A stretch of DNA of 45,580 bases from an uncultured Clostridia bacterium. Lineage in GTDB: Bacteria > Bacillota_A > Clostridia > Oscillospirales > Acutalibacteraceae. This document shows, piece after piece, positions 33,935 to 42,140 of this stretch. The notes below the pieces were generated by a model. It had not been told where the DNA came from. It made no database searches and worked only from the letters and a program-made list of their open reading frames with translations. The stretch lies in NCBI GenBank assembly GCA_944380625.1, contig CALWIE010000136.1, positions 1-45,580 on the forward strand. Direction: 5' to 3'. The first letter of the stretch is position 1. Every line of letters starts with the position of its first letter. The position numbers and the translations under genes are program-made.

Positions 33935-33940
33935 AGCTTC

Positions 33941-34210
33941 CAACAGCGATGACGGAACCAAGTAGGCGCCGGTCCTGCGGCAAAGAGAGCCCCCGGTTGG
34001 TGGAAGGGGAAGCGCGGCGGCGTCCGAAGTTACTTTCCCGAGCTGTCATCCTGAACCCAAAGTAGGGGTGGCCGTGTGGCGGGCGTTACTCCGCCAGGGC
34101 ATGGAAGTGCCCGGTAAGGTCACAGACCGCAAGGCTGTGATAAATTGAGGTGGTACCGCGGTAATTGGATTTATCGCCCTCTGCGTGAAAATGCAGGGGG
34201 CTTTTCTATT
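33941..34210 (+). ncRNA. Tyrosine T-box riboswitch (leader of tyrS)
   Basis: It fills the 362-base gap before tyrS. Stem I base GATGAC (from ~33948) pairs with GTCATC (34045-34050); the AGTA motif is AGTAG at 33961-33965. On the 3' side of the specifier loop is GAAGTTAC with the Tyr codon TAC at 34031-34033. The T-box sequence AAATTGAGGTGGTACCGCGG spans 34142-34161, with UGGU to pair with the ACCA end of uncharged tRNA-Tyr. The terminator follows: GCCCTCTGC (34176-34184) with GCAGGGGGC (34193-34201) and TTTTCTATTT. Uncharged tRNA-Tyr should stabilise the antiterminator and switch tyrS on. Confidence 0.95.
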
Positions 34211-34271
34211 TCCCAGGAAAACGCTGCCCGGGGCATTTTCAGACCATATCTTTGGAAAGGACTGACAGAAC

Positions 34272-35492
34272 ATGGGAGTGTATGAAGAACTTAAGGCCCG
34301 GGGCCTGATCGCCCAGGTGACCAACGAGGAGGAAATCCGTGAGGTGGTGAACAACGGCAAGGCTACCTTTTACATTGGCTTTGACTGCACCGCCGACAGT
34401 CTGACCGCCGGCCACTTCATGGCACTGACCCTGATGAAGCGGCTGCAGATGGCAGGGAACAAGCCCATCGCCCTGATCGGCGGGGGCACCACCCTCATCG
34501 GCGACCCCTCCGGCAGGACCGACATGCGCAAGATGCTGACCAAAGAGGACATTGACCACAATGCCGAGTGCTTCAAACGCCAGATGGAGCGCTTCATTGA
34601 GTTCGGCGAGGGCAAGGCTATGATGCTCAACAACGCCGACTGGCTGTTAAACCTCAACTACGTGGAGCTGCTGCGAGAGGTGGGCGCCTGCTTTAGCGTC
34701 AACAACATGCTCCGGGCGGAGTGCTACAAGCAGCGCATGGAGAAGGGTCTGTCCTTCTTGGAGTTCAACTACATGATCATGCAGAGCTACGACTTCTACT
34801 ACATGTTCCAGCACTACGGCTGCAACATGCAGTTTGGCGGCGATGACCAGTGGAGCAACATGCTGGGCGGCACCGAGCTCATCCGCCGCAAGCTGGGCAA
34901 GGACGCCCACGCCATGACCATCACCCTGCTGACGGACTCCAACGGCAACAAGATGGGCAAGACCGCCGGCAACGCTGTGTGGCTGGATCCCAACAAGACC
35001 AGTCCCTTCGACTTTTACCAGTACTGGCGTAACGTGGGCGACGCCGACGTGCTCAAGTGCATCCGCATGCTCACCTTCCTGCCCCTGGAGCAGATCGACG
35101 AGATGAGCGCCTGGAAGGACCAGCAGCTCAACCAGGCCAAGGAGATCCTGGCCTTCGAGCTGACCAAGATGGTCCACGGGGAAGAGGAGGCCAAGAAGGC
35201 CCAGGAGGGCGCCCGGGCCCTGTTCGGGGCCGGGGCGGACACGTCCAACATGCCCACCACCCAGCTCTCCGACGGGGACTTTGCCGACGGGCAGATTGCC
35301 GTTTTGGACCTGCTTTTGAAAACCGGCCTCATCCCCTCCAAGGGGGAGGGCCGCAGGCTCATCCAGCAGGGAGGCCTCACCGTAAACGAGGAGAAGGTCA
35401 CGGACTTCAACAAAACCTTCGCCAAGGAGGATTTCGCAAAGGGACTGGTCATCAAGAAGGGGAAGAAGGTCTTCCACAAGGCCGTCCTGTAA
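34272..35492 (+). CDS. tyrS: Tyrosyl-tRNA synthetase
   Basis: 406 residues, class I. Charges tRNA-Tyr. The HIGH-like motif is in DCTADSLTAGHFMALTLMKRLQ (~38-59), and the tyrosine-binding segment is YDFYYMFQHYGCNMQFGGDDQWSNMLGG. The KMSKS-like motif is KMGKT (227-231) in GNKMGKTAGNAVWLDPNKTSPFDFYQYWRN. A C-terminal S4 domain (GLIPSKGEGRRLIQQGGLTVNEEKV) binds the tRNA. ATG 34272 follows GGAAAGGA. Regulated by the upstream T-box; monocistronic, with a strong terminator after it. Confidence 0.97.
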   Translation: MGVYEELKARGLIAQVTNEEEIREVVNNGKATFYIGFDCTADSLTAGHFMALTLMKRLQMAGNKPIALIGGGTTLIGDPSGRTDMRKMLTKEDIDHNAECFKRQMERFIEFGEGKAMMLNNADWLLNLNYVELLREVGACFSVNNMLRAECYKQRMEKGLSFLEFNYMIMQSYDFYYMFQHYGCNMQFGGDDQWSNMLGGTELIRRKLGKDAHAMTITLLTDSNGNKMGKTAGNAVWLDPNKTSPFDFYQYWRNVGDADVLKCIRMLTFLPLEQIDEMSAWKDQQLNQAKEILAFELTKMVHGEEEAKKAQEGARALFGAGADTSNMPTTQLSDGDFADGQIAVLDLLLKTGLIPSKGEGRRLIQQGGLTVNEEKVTDFNKTFAKEDFAKGLVIKKGKKVFHKAVL

Positions 35493-35507
35493 AGAGGTGT
35501 AAACAGA

Positions 35508-35545
35508 AAAGGAGCTGCCGGAAAGCTTACGGCAGCTCCTTTGTA
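35508..35545. terminator. Bidirectional terminator between tyrS and the ACT-domain gene
   Basis: Perfect 13-bp stem (35508-35520 with 35530-35542), nine-base loop, A-rich before and T-rich after, so it can serve both convergent transcripts. Confidence 0.88.
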
Positions 35546-35559
35546 TGTTTTGGGGAAAA

Positions 35560-36018
35560 TTACAGCAGCGCCTCCTGCAGGGCCCCCAGGACCGTGTCGA
35601 AGTCCGCCTCGGTGACCAGGAGGGAAATCTCCACCTCAGAGGTGGTGATCAACCGGATGTCCACGTCTGTGCCGGAGATGGCGGAAAACACCTTGGCGGC
35701 CACGCCGGGGGTGTTTTTCATAGCCGGGTCGTAGACGGAGATTTTGTGGTTGACGGAACTGACGATCACGTCGATGTCTGTCTCCTGCTTAAGCCTTGAG
35801 GTAAAGGCCAGGATGTCGATCATGTCCTCGTCGGAAATGGTGAAAGACAGGCCCGTGGTGGCCCCGTGGGTAGGGGCCATGGAGATCATGTCGATATTGA
35901 TGCCGTAGCTGGAGATCACGCCGAAAATTTTCGCGATGGAAGACACGTTGGCGGGAAACTCCTTTAAGGTGACAAGGGTGATGTTGTCAACAGTGCTGAT
36001 GACGGTGGAAACGCTCAT
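35560..36018 (-). CDS. Stand-alone tandem ACT-domain protein (aspartokinase regulatory-domain-like)
   Basis: 152 residues without any kinase domain. Two ACT modules: ~10-80 (NITLVTLKEFPANVSSIAKIFGVISSYGINIDMISMAPTHGATTGLSFTISDED) and ~85-150 (ISVYDPAMKNTPGVAAKVFSAISGTDVDIRLITTSEVEISLLV). The second is closely like the aspartokinase ACT that ends in ISTSEIKISVLV. Aspartokinase ACT domains bind lysine or threonine at the dimer interface. Here the module is free and is the last gene of the asd-dapA-dapB operon, so a regulatory subunit acting in trans, or a lysine sensor, is plausible; this is inference. ATG 36018 follows GGGAG; 16 bases from dapB. Confidence 0.83.
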   Translation of the reverse strand: MSVSTVISTVDNITLVTLKEFPANVSSIAKIFGVISSYGINIDMISMAPTHGATTGLSFTISDEDMIDILAFTSRLKQETDIDVIVSSVNHKISVYDPAMKNTPGVAAKVFSAISGTDVDIRLITTSEVEISLLVTEADFDTVLGALQEALL

Positions 36019-36034
36019 AAGTAGCTCCCTTCTA

Positions 36035-36787
36035 TCAGATCAGGTGGGACATGTCGTACAGGCCCGGGCCTTTTCCGGCCATAAAGACCGCCGCGTTCAC
36101 CGCGCCTGCGGCAAACAGCTCTTTGGACTGGGCGGAGTGGGACAGGGTGATGACCTCGCTCTGGCCGGCGAAGATCACCTGGTGTTCCCCCACAATGGTT
36201 CCGCCCCGCACAGAGTGAAGGCCGATCTCCTGCCTCTCCCGCTTCTTCCGCTGGGAGTGCCGGTCGTACACATACTGCATGGAGTCCTCCCGCACCTGGT
36301 TGATGGCGTCGGCGATCATCAGGGCGGTGCCGCTGGGAGCGTCGATCTTCTGGTTGTGGTGCATCTCCACGATCTCCACGTCAAAGGCGTCGCCCAAAAC
36401 GGCCTCGGCCTTCTTCGCCAGCTCGATGAGGAGGTTTACCCCTAAAGACATGTTCCGGGAGTAGAACAGGGGAAGCTCCCGGGCGGCCTCCCGGATCTCC
36501 TTGGCTTGCTCGGGGGTGTAACCGGTGGTGCACAGCACGGCGGCGGCGCCGGGGTGCCTGCGGCAGTACTCCAGGATGGAGGACAGGGCGCTGGGGTGGG
36601 AAAAATCCACCACCACCTGGGCCTCCTCTTTTACCTCCTCTAGAGAGGCGTACAGGGGAAAGCTCCCATCTCCCGCGCCGGCCACGTCTACGCCTGCGGC
36701 GATGGAGCAATCTTCCCGCTCCTTTACGAAATTCTGCACCGCGGCGCCCATCTTCCCATTGCAGCCGCAGAGGATGATCTTTACCAT
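36035..36787 (-). CDS. dapB: 4-hydroxy-tetrahydrodipicolinate reductase
   Basis: 250 residues. NAD(P)H-dependent step of diaminopimelate/lysine synthesis. The N-terminal Rossmann loop is IILCGCNGKMGAAV, followed by VVVDFSHPSAL, LCTTGYTPEQ, SRNMSLGVNLL, and the catalytic block VEIVEMHHNQKIDAPSGTALMIAD (the usual E.HH..K.DAPSGT). ATG 36787 follows GAAAGGAAG; an in-frame start eight codons upstream lacks the Rossmann start and a site. Part of the riboswitch-controlled asd-dapA-dapB-ACT operon. Confidence 0.96.
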   Translation of the reverse strand: MVKIILCGCNGKMGAAVQNFVKEREDCSIAAGVDVAGAGDGSFPLYASLEEVKEEAQVVVDFSHPSALSSILEYCRRHPGAAAVLCTTGYTPEQAKEIREAARELPLFYSRNMSLGVNLLIELAKKAEAVLGDAFDVEIVEMHHNQKIDAPSGTALMIADAINQVREDSMQYVYDRHSQRKKRERQEIGLHSVRGGTIVGEHQVIFAGQSEVITLSHSAQSKELFAAGAVNAAVFMAGKGPGLYDMSHLI

Positions 36788-36821
36788 ACTGGGACTTCCT
36801 TTCTTTTCCACAAGGGGCGAA

Positions 36822-37712
36822 TCACACCAGGGCGTGCTTTTGCAGCAGGGCGCGGAGCTTTGCCGTGTTTTCCTCTGTCATGGTGGTCAGGGGCATACGG
36901 CAGAAGTTGGTGCGCAGCAGGCCCATCTGGAACATGGCCTCTTTGATGGGGATGGGGTTTACGTCCATGAAGAAACCGTCCATCAGGTCCAGGTACTCCA
37001 GATCCAGCTTCCGGGCCTTTTCCAGGTCTCCCCGGAGCATGGCCGCCGCCAGGTCGTGCATCTTCCCCGGCAGGGCGTTGGAGAACACGGAGATGACGCC
37101 CTTGCCGCCCAGGGCCATAATGGGCAGGGTCTGGTTGTCCTCGCCGGAGTAGATGGCAAGCTCCTCCCCGCAGAGGGCCGCGGTGCGCGCGGTGGCGGAG
37201 ATGTCGCCGTTTGCCTCTTTCACCGCCACGATGTAGGGGTTCTTGGAGAGCTCCTTGTAGGTGGCGGGCTGGATGTTGCACCCGGTGCGGCTGGGAACGT
37301 TGTAGAGGATGCAGGGCATCTTCACGCTGTTTGCCACATAGTTAAAGCTCTCCACCAGGCCCTTTTGAGAGGTTTTGTTGTAGTAGGGGGTCACTAGCAG
37401 AAGGCCGTCGGCGCCCAGGGATTTGGCCTCCTGGGAGAGCTCCACGCAGAACTGGGTGTCGTTGCTGCCGGTGCCGGCGATCACAGGGACCCGGCCGCTT
37501 ACCTTCTCGATGATGAATTTGATCACCTGGGTGTGCTCCTCGGTGGTCATGGTGGCTGCTTCCCCGGTGGTTCCGCAGGCCACAATGGCATCGATGCCCC
37601 CCTCGATCTGGAACTCCACCAGCCGCTCCAGCTCCTCCCAGGAGATCTGCCCCTTCTGGTCGAAGGGGGTCACCAGGGCGGTGGCGGCTCCGGTAAACAC
37701 TAACTCTTTCAT
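36822..37712 (-). CDS. dapA: 4-hydroxy-tetrahydrodipicolinate synthase
   Basis: 296 residues, TIM barrel aldolase condensing pyruvate with aspartate semialdehyde. Visible: GAATALVTPFDQKGQISWEELERLVEFQIEGGIDAIVACGTTGEAATMT (TTGE at 48-51), LLLVTPYYNKTSQKGL, LYNVPSRTGCN with catalytic Tyr137, and the Schiff-base Lys165 in VAVKEANGD. ATG 37712 is chosen because GAAGGAGG lies 9 bases upstream. It sits 34 bases before dapB and 23 bases after asd, which supplies its substrate. Confidence 0.96.
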   Translation of the reverse strand: MKELVFTGAATALVTPFDQKGQISWEELERLVEFQIEGGIDAIVACGTTGEAATMTTEEHTQVIKFIIEKVSGRVPVIAGTGSNDTQFCVELSQEAKSLGADGLLLVTPYYNKTSQKGLVESFNYVANSVKMPCILYNVPSRTGCNIQPATYKELSKNPYIVAVKEANGDISATARTAALCGEELAIYSGEDNQTLPIMALGGKGVISVFSNALPGKMHDLAAAMLRGDLEKARKLDLEYLDLMDGFFMDVNPIPIKEAMFQMGLLRTNFCRMPLTTMTEENTAKLRALLQKHALV

Positions 37713-37735
37713 AGAAAAATCCTCCTTCAAAAGGC

Positions 37736-38815
37736 TCAGTCAAAGCAGCCCTTGGCGCACAGCAGCTCCGCCATGAGCAGGGCCCCTCCCGCGGCGCCCC
37801 GCAGGGTGTTGTGGGAAAGGCACACGAACTTGTAGTCGTACTGGGTGTCGGGGCGCAGCCGGCCCACGGACACGGCCATGCCCCCTTCCAGGTCCCGGTC
37901 AAGCCGGGGCTGGGGCCGGTTGTCCTCGGTGAAGTAGTGCAAAAACTGCTTGGGAGCGCTGGGCAGCTCCAGCTCCTGGGCGGGGCCCCGGAACTTCTCC
38001 CACCGGGCGATGATCTCCTCCTTTGCCAGCTTCTTCTCCAGGGAGAAGAACACCGCTGCCATGTGGCCGTCGGAGACAGGCACCCGCAGGCACTGGGAGG
38101 TGATGGAGGGGCTTTGAGCGTTGACGATCACGCCGTTTTCCACATGGCCCCAGATTTTCAAAGGCTCCTGTTCGCTCTTTTCCTCTTCGCCGCCGATGTA
38201 GGGGATCACGTTGTCCAGGATCTCCGGCATGGTCTCGAAGGTCTTACCCGCGCCGGAAATGGCCTGGTAGGTGCAGGCCAGCACCTTGGTCACGCCGCAG
38301 TCCAGCAGGGGGTGGATGGCGGGCACGTAGCTCTGCAGGGAGCAGTTGCACTTGACGGCGATAAAGCCCCGCTTGGTGCCCAGGCGCCGGCGCTGGGCCT
38401 CGATGACGGCTATGTGGTCCGCGTTGATCTCCGGGATGACCATGGGCACGTCGGGGGTGGAGCGGTGGGCGCTGTTGTTGCTGACCACCGGGCACTCCAG
38501 GCGGGCATAGGCCTCCTCCAGGGCGCGGATCTCCTCTTTTTTCATGTTCACGGCGCAAAAGACGAAGTCCACCAGGGAGACGATTTTCTCCCTGTCCTTT
38601 TCCGCGTCGTAGACGGGCATTTTCGCCATGGCGGCGGGAAGGGACGTCTTCATGGCCCAGCGGCCCCCCACGGCCTCTTCATAGGTTTTCCCGGCGGAGC
38701 GGGCGCTGGCGGCCAGGGCCGTCACGGTAAACCAGGGGTGGTTCTCCAAAAGGGTGGCAAAGCGCTGGCCCACCATGCCAGTGCACCCGATGATCCCTAC
38801 GCGATACTGTTTCAT
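37736..38815 (-). CDS. asd: Aspartate-semialdehyde dehydrogenase (archaeal/fungal-type)
   Basis: 359 residues. Reduces aspartyl phosphate to aspartate semialdehyde, the branch point to lysine and threonine. The N-terminus YRVGIIGCTGMVGQRFATLLENHPW is the NADP loop. Also present are VSNNSAHRSTPDVPMVIPEINADH and the probable catalytic Cys158 in IAVKCNCSLQSYVPAIHPL (elsewhere often PNCST). Further blocks are TYQAISGAGK and NAQSPSITSQCLRVPVSDGHMAAVFFSLE. Length and these blocks match the archaeal/fungal class rather than the E. coli class. ATG 38815 follows AGAAAGGA. First gene behind the lysine riboswitch. Confidence 0.94.
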   Translation of the reverse strand: MKQYRVGIIGCTGMVGQRFATLLENHPWFTVTALAASARSAGKTYEEAVGGRWAMKTSLPAAMAKMPVYDAEKDREKIVSLVDFVFCAVNMKKEEIRALEEAYARLECPVVSNNSAHRSTPDVPMVIPEINADHIAVIEAQRRRLGTKRGFIAVKCNCSLQSYVPAIHPLLDCGVTKVLACTYQAISGAGKTFETMPEILDNVIPYIGGEEEKSEQEPLKIWGHVENGVIVNAQSPSITSQCLRVPVSDGHMAAVFFSLEKKLAKEEIIARWEKFRGPAQELELPSAPKQFLHYFTEDNRPQPRLDRDLEGGMAVSVGRLRPDTQYDYKFVCLSHNTLRGAAGGALLMAELLCAKGCFD

Positions 38816-38847
38816 AGCAATCCAAATCCTTTCTGTGTGGAAAGAGA

Positions 38848-38884
38848 GGGGAGGGGAAAAGAAAAAACCGGTTGAAAACCGGCT
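38848..38884 (-). terminator. Riboswitch expression-platform terminator
   Basis: Minus strand GCCGGTT...AACCGG hairpin with a 3-base loop (plus-strand arms within 38868-38882), followed by TTTTTTCTTTTCCCC. It lies between the lysine aptamer and asd, as expected for transcription attenuation. The stem is short (6-7 bp), so its strength is uncertain. Confidence 0.7.
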
Positions 38885-38940
38885 GCCCATCTCCTATAAT
38901 AGAAATGCCGCTCTGGTGGCCCAAAGCTGATGTAAAACCC

Positions 38941-39100
38941 AATAGCACTCCATCACAAGTGATGACAGCCGCAAGGCTGTTCGCCGTTGCGTCCAGGACA
39001 ATATCCGCCCAATATTCCCCTTCGGCAGCCCACCCTTTCACAAGACTTCGTCAGTTTTGGCAACCTCCATCTCACTACTTTTGAAAGCCGCGCCTCTATT
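38941..39100 (-). ncRNA. Lysine riboswitch (L box)
   Basis: In the 408-base gap between asd and queA, on the minus strand. It contains the conserved L-box pieces in order: AGAGGCGCGGCTTTCAAAAGTA near 39097-39076, GTGAAAGGGTGGGCTGCCGAAGG in the middle, GGCTGTCATCACTTGTGATGGAG at the 3' side and the closing GTGCTATT at ~38941. It begins at the expected transcript start of a strong promoter and is followed by a terminator and asd. Lysine binding should end transcription of asd-dapA-dapB-ACT. The remaining ~85 bases toward queA hold the two promoters' region only. Confidence 0.92.
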
Positions 39101-39107
39101 TGGCTTT

Positions 39108-39136
39108 ATCATACCCTAGATTCCTCCCGTTGTCAA
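39108..39136 (-). promoter_or_regulatory. Sigma-A promoter of the lysine operon
   Basis: Minus strand: perfect TTGACA (39131-39136), 17-base spacer, TATGAT (39108-39113). The transcript would start close to 39101, at the first helix of the lysine riboswitch. Confidence 0.9.
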
Positions 39137-39223
39137 TTTTTCCGCCATAATTATTGTATGAAATTTCACGGAAGCCGTGCCTGGCGCCCCCGAGGCTTCC
39201 CGTTGCGCAAAGGAGCATTTTTC

Positions 39224-40249
39224 ATGAAGACAAGGGATTTCCACTTCGACCTGCCGGAGGAGCTGATCGCCCAAACGCCCATAGAGCCCCGGGACCACTC
39301 CCGCCTGATGGTGCTGGACAAGGGCACCGGAGAGATCGAGCACCGGCACTTTTACGATATTTTAGACTATCTCACCCCCAAGGACTGCCTGATCCTCAAC
39401 GACTCCCGGGTGCTTCCCGCCCGGATCTACGGCGTGAAAGAGGGCACCGGCGCCCACGTGGAATTCCTCCTGCTGCAAAACAAGGGGGGCGACCTGTGGG
39501 AGGCCCTGGCGGGCCCCGGCCGCAAGGCCAAGCCCGGCAGCCGTTTCACCTTTGGGGACGGCCTGCTCCGCTGCCAGGTGGTGGATGTGCTCCCCGGGGG
39601 GAACCGCCTCATCCATTTTGAGTACGAAGGGGTTTTCTTCCACGTGCTGGACCAGGTGGGGCAAATGCCCCTGCCCCCTTACATCAAGGCCCGCCTGGAG
39701 GACAAAGAGCGCTACCAGACCGTCTACTCCCGGGAGGAGGGCTCCGCCGCCGCCCCCACGGCAGGGCTGCACTTCACCCCGGAGCTGTTGGAAAAGATCC
39801 GGGCAAAAGGGGTGGAGCTGGGCTTTGTCACCCTCCACGTGGGGCTTGGCACCTTCCGCCCTGTGAGCGCGGAGGACATCCAGGACCACAAAATGCACTC
39901 GGAGCACTACCACATGCCCCAGGCCACCGCAGACCTGATTAACCGGACCAAGGAGCGGGGGGGACGGGTCGTCGCCGTGGGCACCACCAGCTGCCGGACC
40001 ATCGAATCCGTGGCCCGGCGGGAGGGGTGCTTTCAAGAGAGTGCCGGCTGGACGGACATTTTCCTCTATCCCGGCTGCGAGTTTAGGGGGGTGGACGCTC
40101 TGATCACCAACTTCCACCTGCCGGAGAGCACCCTCATCATGCTGGTTTCCGCCTTGGCCGGAAGGGAGAACATCCTTCACGCCTACAATGTGGCCGTCAA
40201 GGAGAAGTACCGCTTTTTCAGTTTTGGCGACGCCATGTTCATCCACTGA
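39224..40249 (+). CDS. queA: tRNA preQ1(34) S-adenosylmethionine ribosyltransferase-isomerase
   Basis: 341 residues. Transfers and isomerises the ribose of SAM to preQ1 in tRNA, giving epoxyqueuosine. Visible: [28 protein letters not shown] at the start, [62 protein letters not shown] and [22 protein letters not shown] 39224 follows AAAGGAG with 9 bases spacing; the frame is open further upstream, but those codons lie in the promoter and riboswitch region. No clear forward promoter: TTGTCA and TATTGT near 39130-39157 are weak. tgt is not adjacent. Confidence 0.95.
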   Translation: MKTRDFHFDLPEELIAQTPIEPRDHSRLMVLDKGTGEIEHRHFYDILDYLTPKDCLILNDSRVLPARIYGVKEGTGAHVEFLLLQNKGGDLWEALAGPGRKAKPGSRFTFGDGLLRCQVVDVLPGGNRLIHFEYEGVFFHVLDQVGQMPLPPYIKARLEDKERYQTVYSREEGSAAAPTAGLHFTPELLEKIRAKGVELGFVTLHVGLGTFRPVSAEDIQDHKMHSEHYHMPQATADLINRTKERGGRVVAVGTTSCRTIESVARREGCFQESAGWTDIFLYPGCEFRGVDALITNFHLPESTLIMLVSALAGRENILHAYNVAVKEKYRFFSFGDAMFIH

Positions 40250-40280
40250 CCTACCATCACACTTTTCGCGAGGTATTCCC

Positions 40281-42140
40281 ATGAACCAAAATAAGAAATT
40301 GGAGCGCGCCCTCCAGCGGGTGCAAAAGCCCGGGCGCTATGTGGGCGGGGAGCTCAACGCCGTGGTCAAAGACCCTTCCCAGGTGGAGGTGCGCTTTGCC
40401 TTTTGCTTTCCCGACACCTACGAGATCGGCATGTCCCACCTGGGGCTGAAGATCCTCTACGGCGCCATGAACGAAGTCCCCTATTTTTGGTGTGAACGGG
40501 CCTTTGCCCCCTGGGTGGACATGGAGGAGGAGATGCGCCGGGAGGGCATCCCCCTTTACACCTTGGAGAGCGGCGACCCGGTGAACCAGTTTGATTTTAT
40601 CGGATTTACCCTCCAGTACGAGTTGAGCTACACCAACGTCCTCAATATGCTTGATCTGGCGGGCATCCCCTTGAAGAGCTCGGAGCGCCACGAGCTGTTC
40701 AACATCGTGGTGGGGGGCGGCCCCTGCGCCTGCAACCCCGAGCCTCTGGCGGAGTTTTTCGATCTGTTTTTCCTGGGGGATGGGGAAGAGGTGGACATCG
40801 AGGTGATGGAGCTCTACCGCCGGTGCAAGGGGGAAGGCTGCTCCAAGCTGGAGTTTTTAGAGCGGGCCGCCCAGATCGAAGGGGTGTACGTCCCCGCCTT
40901 TTACGACGTCAGCTACAACGAGGACGGCACCGTAAAATCCTATGTCTCCACCCACGGGGCCCCTGCCACGGTGAAGAAGCGGAACATCATGGACCTTGAT
41001 GGGGCCTATTACCCCAAGGAATTCGTAGTGCCCAATATCGACGTGGTCCACAACCGCATCTCCGAAGAGGTGCTCCGGGGCTGCATCCGAGGGTGCCGGT
41101 TCTGCCAGGCAGGGTTCCTCTACCGGCCCTACCGGGAAAAGGGCATCGCCGCCATCGACCGCCAGTGCCGGGACCTGTGCGCCTCCACCGGGTACGACGA
41201 GATCTCCCTTTCCTCCCTGTCCACCAGCGATTACGAAAACCTCAATGAGCTGATCGACACCCTGCACCAGTGGACGGAAAAGGAGAAGGTCAGCCTCTCT
41301 TTGCCTTCCCTGCGGGTGGACAACTTCTCTCCGGAGCTGATGGAGCGCATCAATTCCGTGCGCAAAAGCGGCCTGACCTTCGCCCCAGAGGCCGGTTCCC
41401 AGCGGATGCGGGACGTGATCAATAAAAATGTCACCGAGGAGGAACTGCTCCACACGGTGAATGTGGCCTTTTCCGAGGGCTGGACCCGGGTCAAGCTCTA
41501 CTTTATGATCGGCCTGCCCACCGAGACCCTGGAGGACGTCGTCGCCATCGACCAACTGGGCCAGAAGGTGGTGGACGCCTTCTACCAGAACAAGGAAAAG
41601 CCCAAGGGGAAGGGGGTGGAGGTGGCCTTGTCCGCCGCGGCCTTTGTGCCCAAGCCCTTTACCCCCTTCCAGTGGTTCGGCCAGGACACCATGGAGGCCC
41701 TCCGGGAGAAGCAGAAGGCCTTAAAGGCAAATGTCCGCTCCCGGCGGCTTTCCGTCAGCTATCACGGGGCCCAGACCAGCTTTTTAGAGGCGGTGTTCGC
41801 CCGGGGGGACCGGCGGCTGTGCGCCGTCCTGGAAAAGGCCCGGGAATTCGGCCTGCGCTTTGACGGCTGGGAGGACTGTTTCGACTTTGACAAGTGGATG
41901 GAGGCCTTTTCCGCCTGCGGCCTGGACCCGGCCTTCTACGCCAACCGCCACCGCCCCTTCGACGAGGTGTTCCCCTGGGACCACCTGGACTACGGGGTGA
42001 AGAAGGAATTCTTCATTGAGGAGTGCAAGCGGGCTTTTGAGAACAAGACCACCCCCAACTGCCGGGAGCAGTGCTCCCACTGCGGGGCGGCCTGCTTTAA
42101 AGGGGGGATCTGCGTTGAAAAACGTGCGCGTGTGGTTTGA
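40281..42140 (+). CDS. Radical SAM protein with cobalamin-binding-like N-terminus (TIGR03960 type)
   Basis: 619 residues. The N-terminal ~250 residues (VEVRFAFCFPDTYEIGMSHLGLKILYGAMN..., NIVVGGGPCACNPEPLAEFFDLFFLGDGEE) resemble the B12-binding-like domain of radical SAM methylthiotransferases. The cluster motif is CIRGCRFC (Cys268, Cys272, Cys275; CxxxCxxC). SAM-domain landmarks LRVDNFSPELMERI and FAPEAGSQRMRDVINKN follow. The C-terminus has extra Cys (CREQCSHCGAACFKGGIC). The pair with the next gene (DUF2344) is conserved in Firmicutes near ribosomal-protein genes; the reaction is not established. The ATG at 40281 is preceded by an AGG-containing segment (GCGAGGTATTCCC). Confidence 0.87.
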   Translation: MNQNKKLERALQRVQKPGRYVGGELNAVVKDPSQVEVRFAFCFPDTYEIGMSHLGLKILYGAMNEVPYFWCERAFAPWVDMEEEMRREGIPLYTLESGDPVNQFDFIGFTLQYELSYTNVLNMLDLAGIPLKSSERHELFNIVVGGGPCACNPEPLAEFFDLFFLGDGEEVDIEVMELYRRCKGEGCSKLEFLERAAQIEGVYVPAFYDVSYNEDGTVKSYVSTHGAPATVKKRNIMDLDGAYYPKEFVVPNIDVVHNRISEEVLRGCIRGCRFCQAGFLYRPYREKGIAAIDRQCRDLCASTGYDEISLSSLSTSDYENLNELIDTLHQWTEKEKVSLSLPSLRVDNFSPELMERINSVRKSGLTFAPEAGSQRMRDVINKNVTEEELLHTVNVAFSEGWTRVKLYFMIGLPTETLEDVVAIDQLGQKVVDAFYQNKEKPKGKGVEVALSAAAFVPKPFTPFQWFGQDTMEALREKQKALKANVRSRRLSVSYHGAQTSFLEAVFARGDRRLCAVLEKAREFGLRFDGWEDCFDFDKWMEAFSACGLDPAFYANRHRPFDEVFPWDHLDYGVKKEFFIEECKRAFENKTTPNCREQCSHCGAACFKGGICVEKRARVV

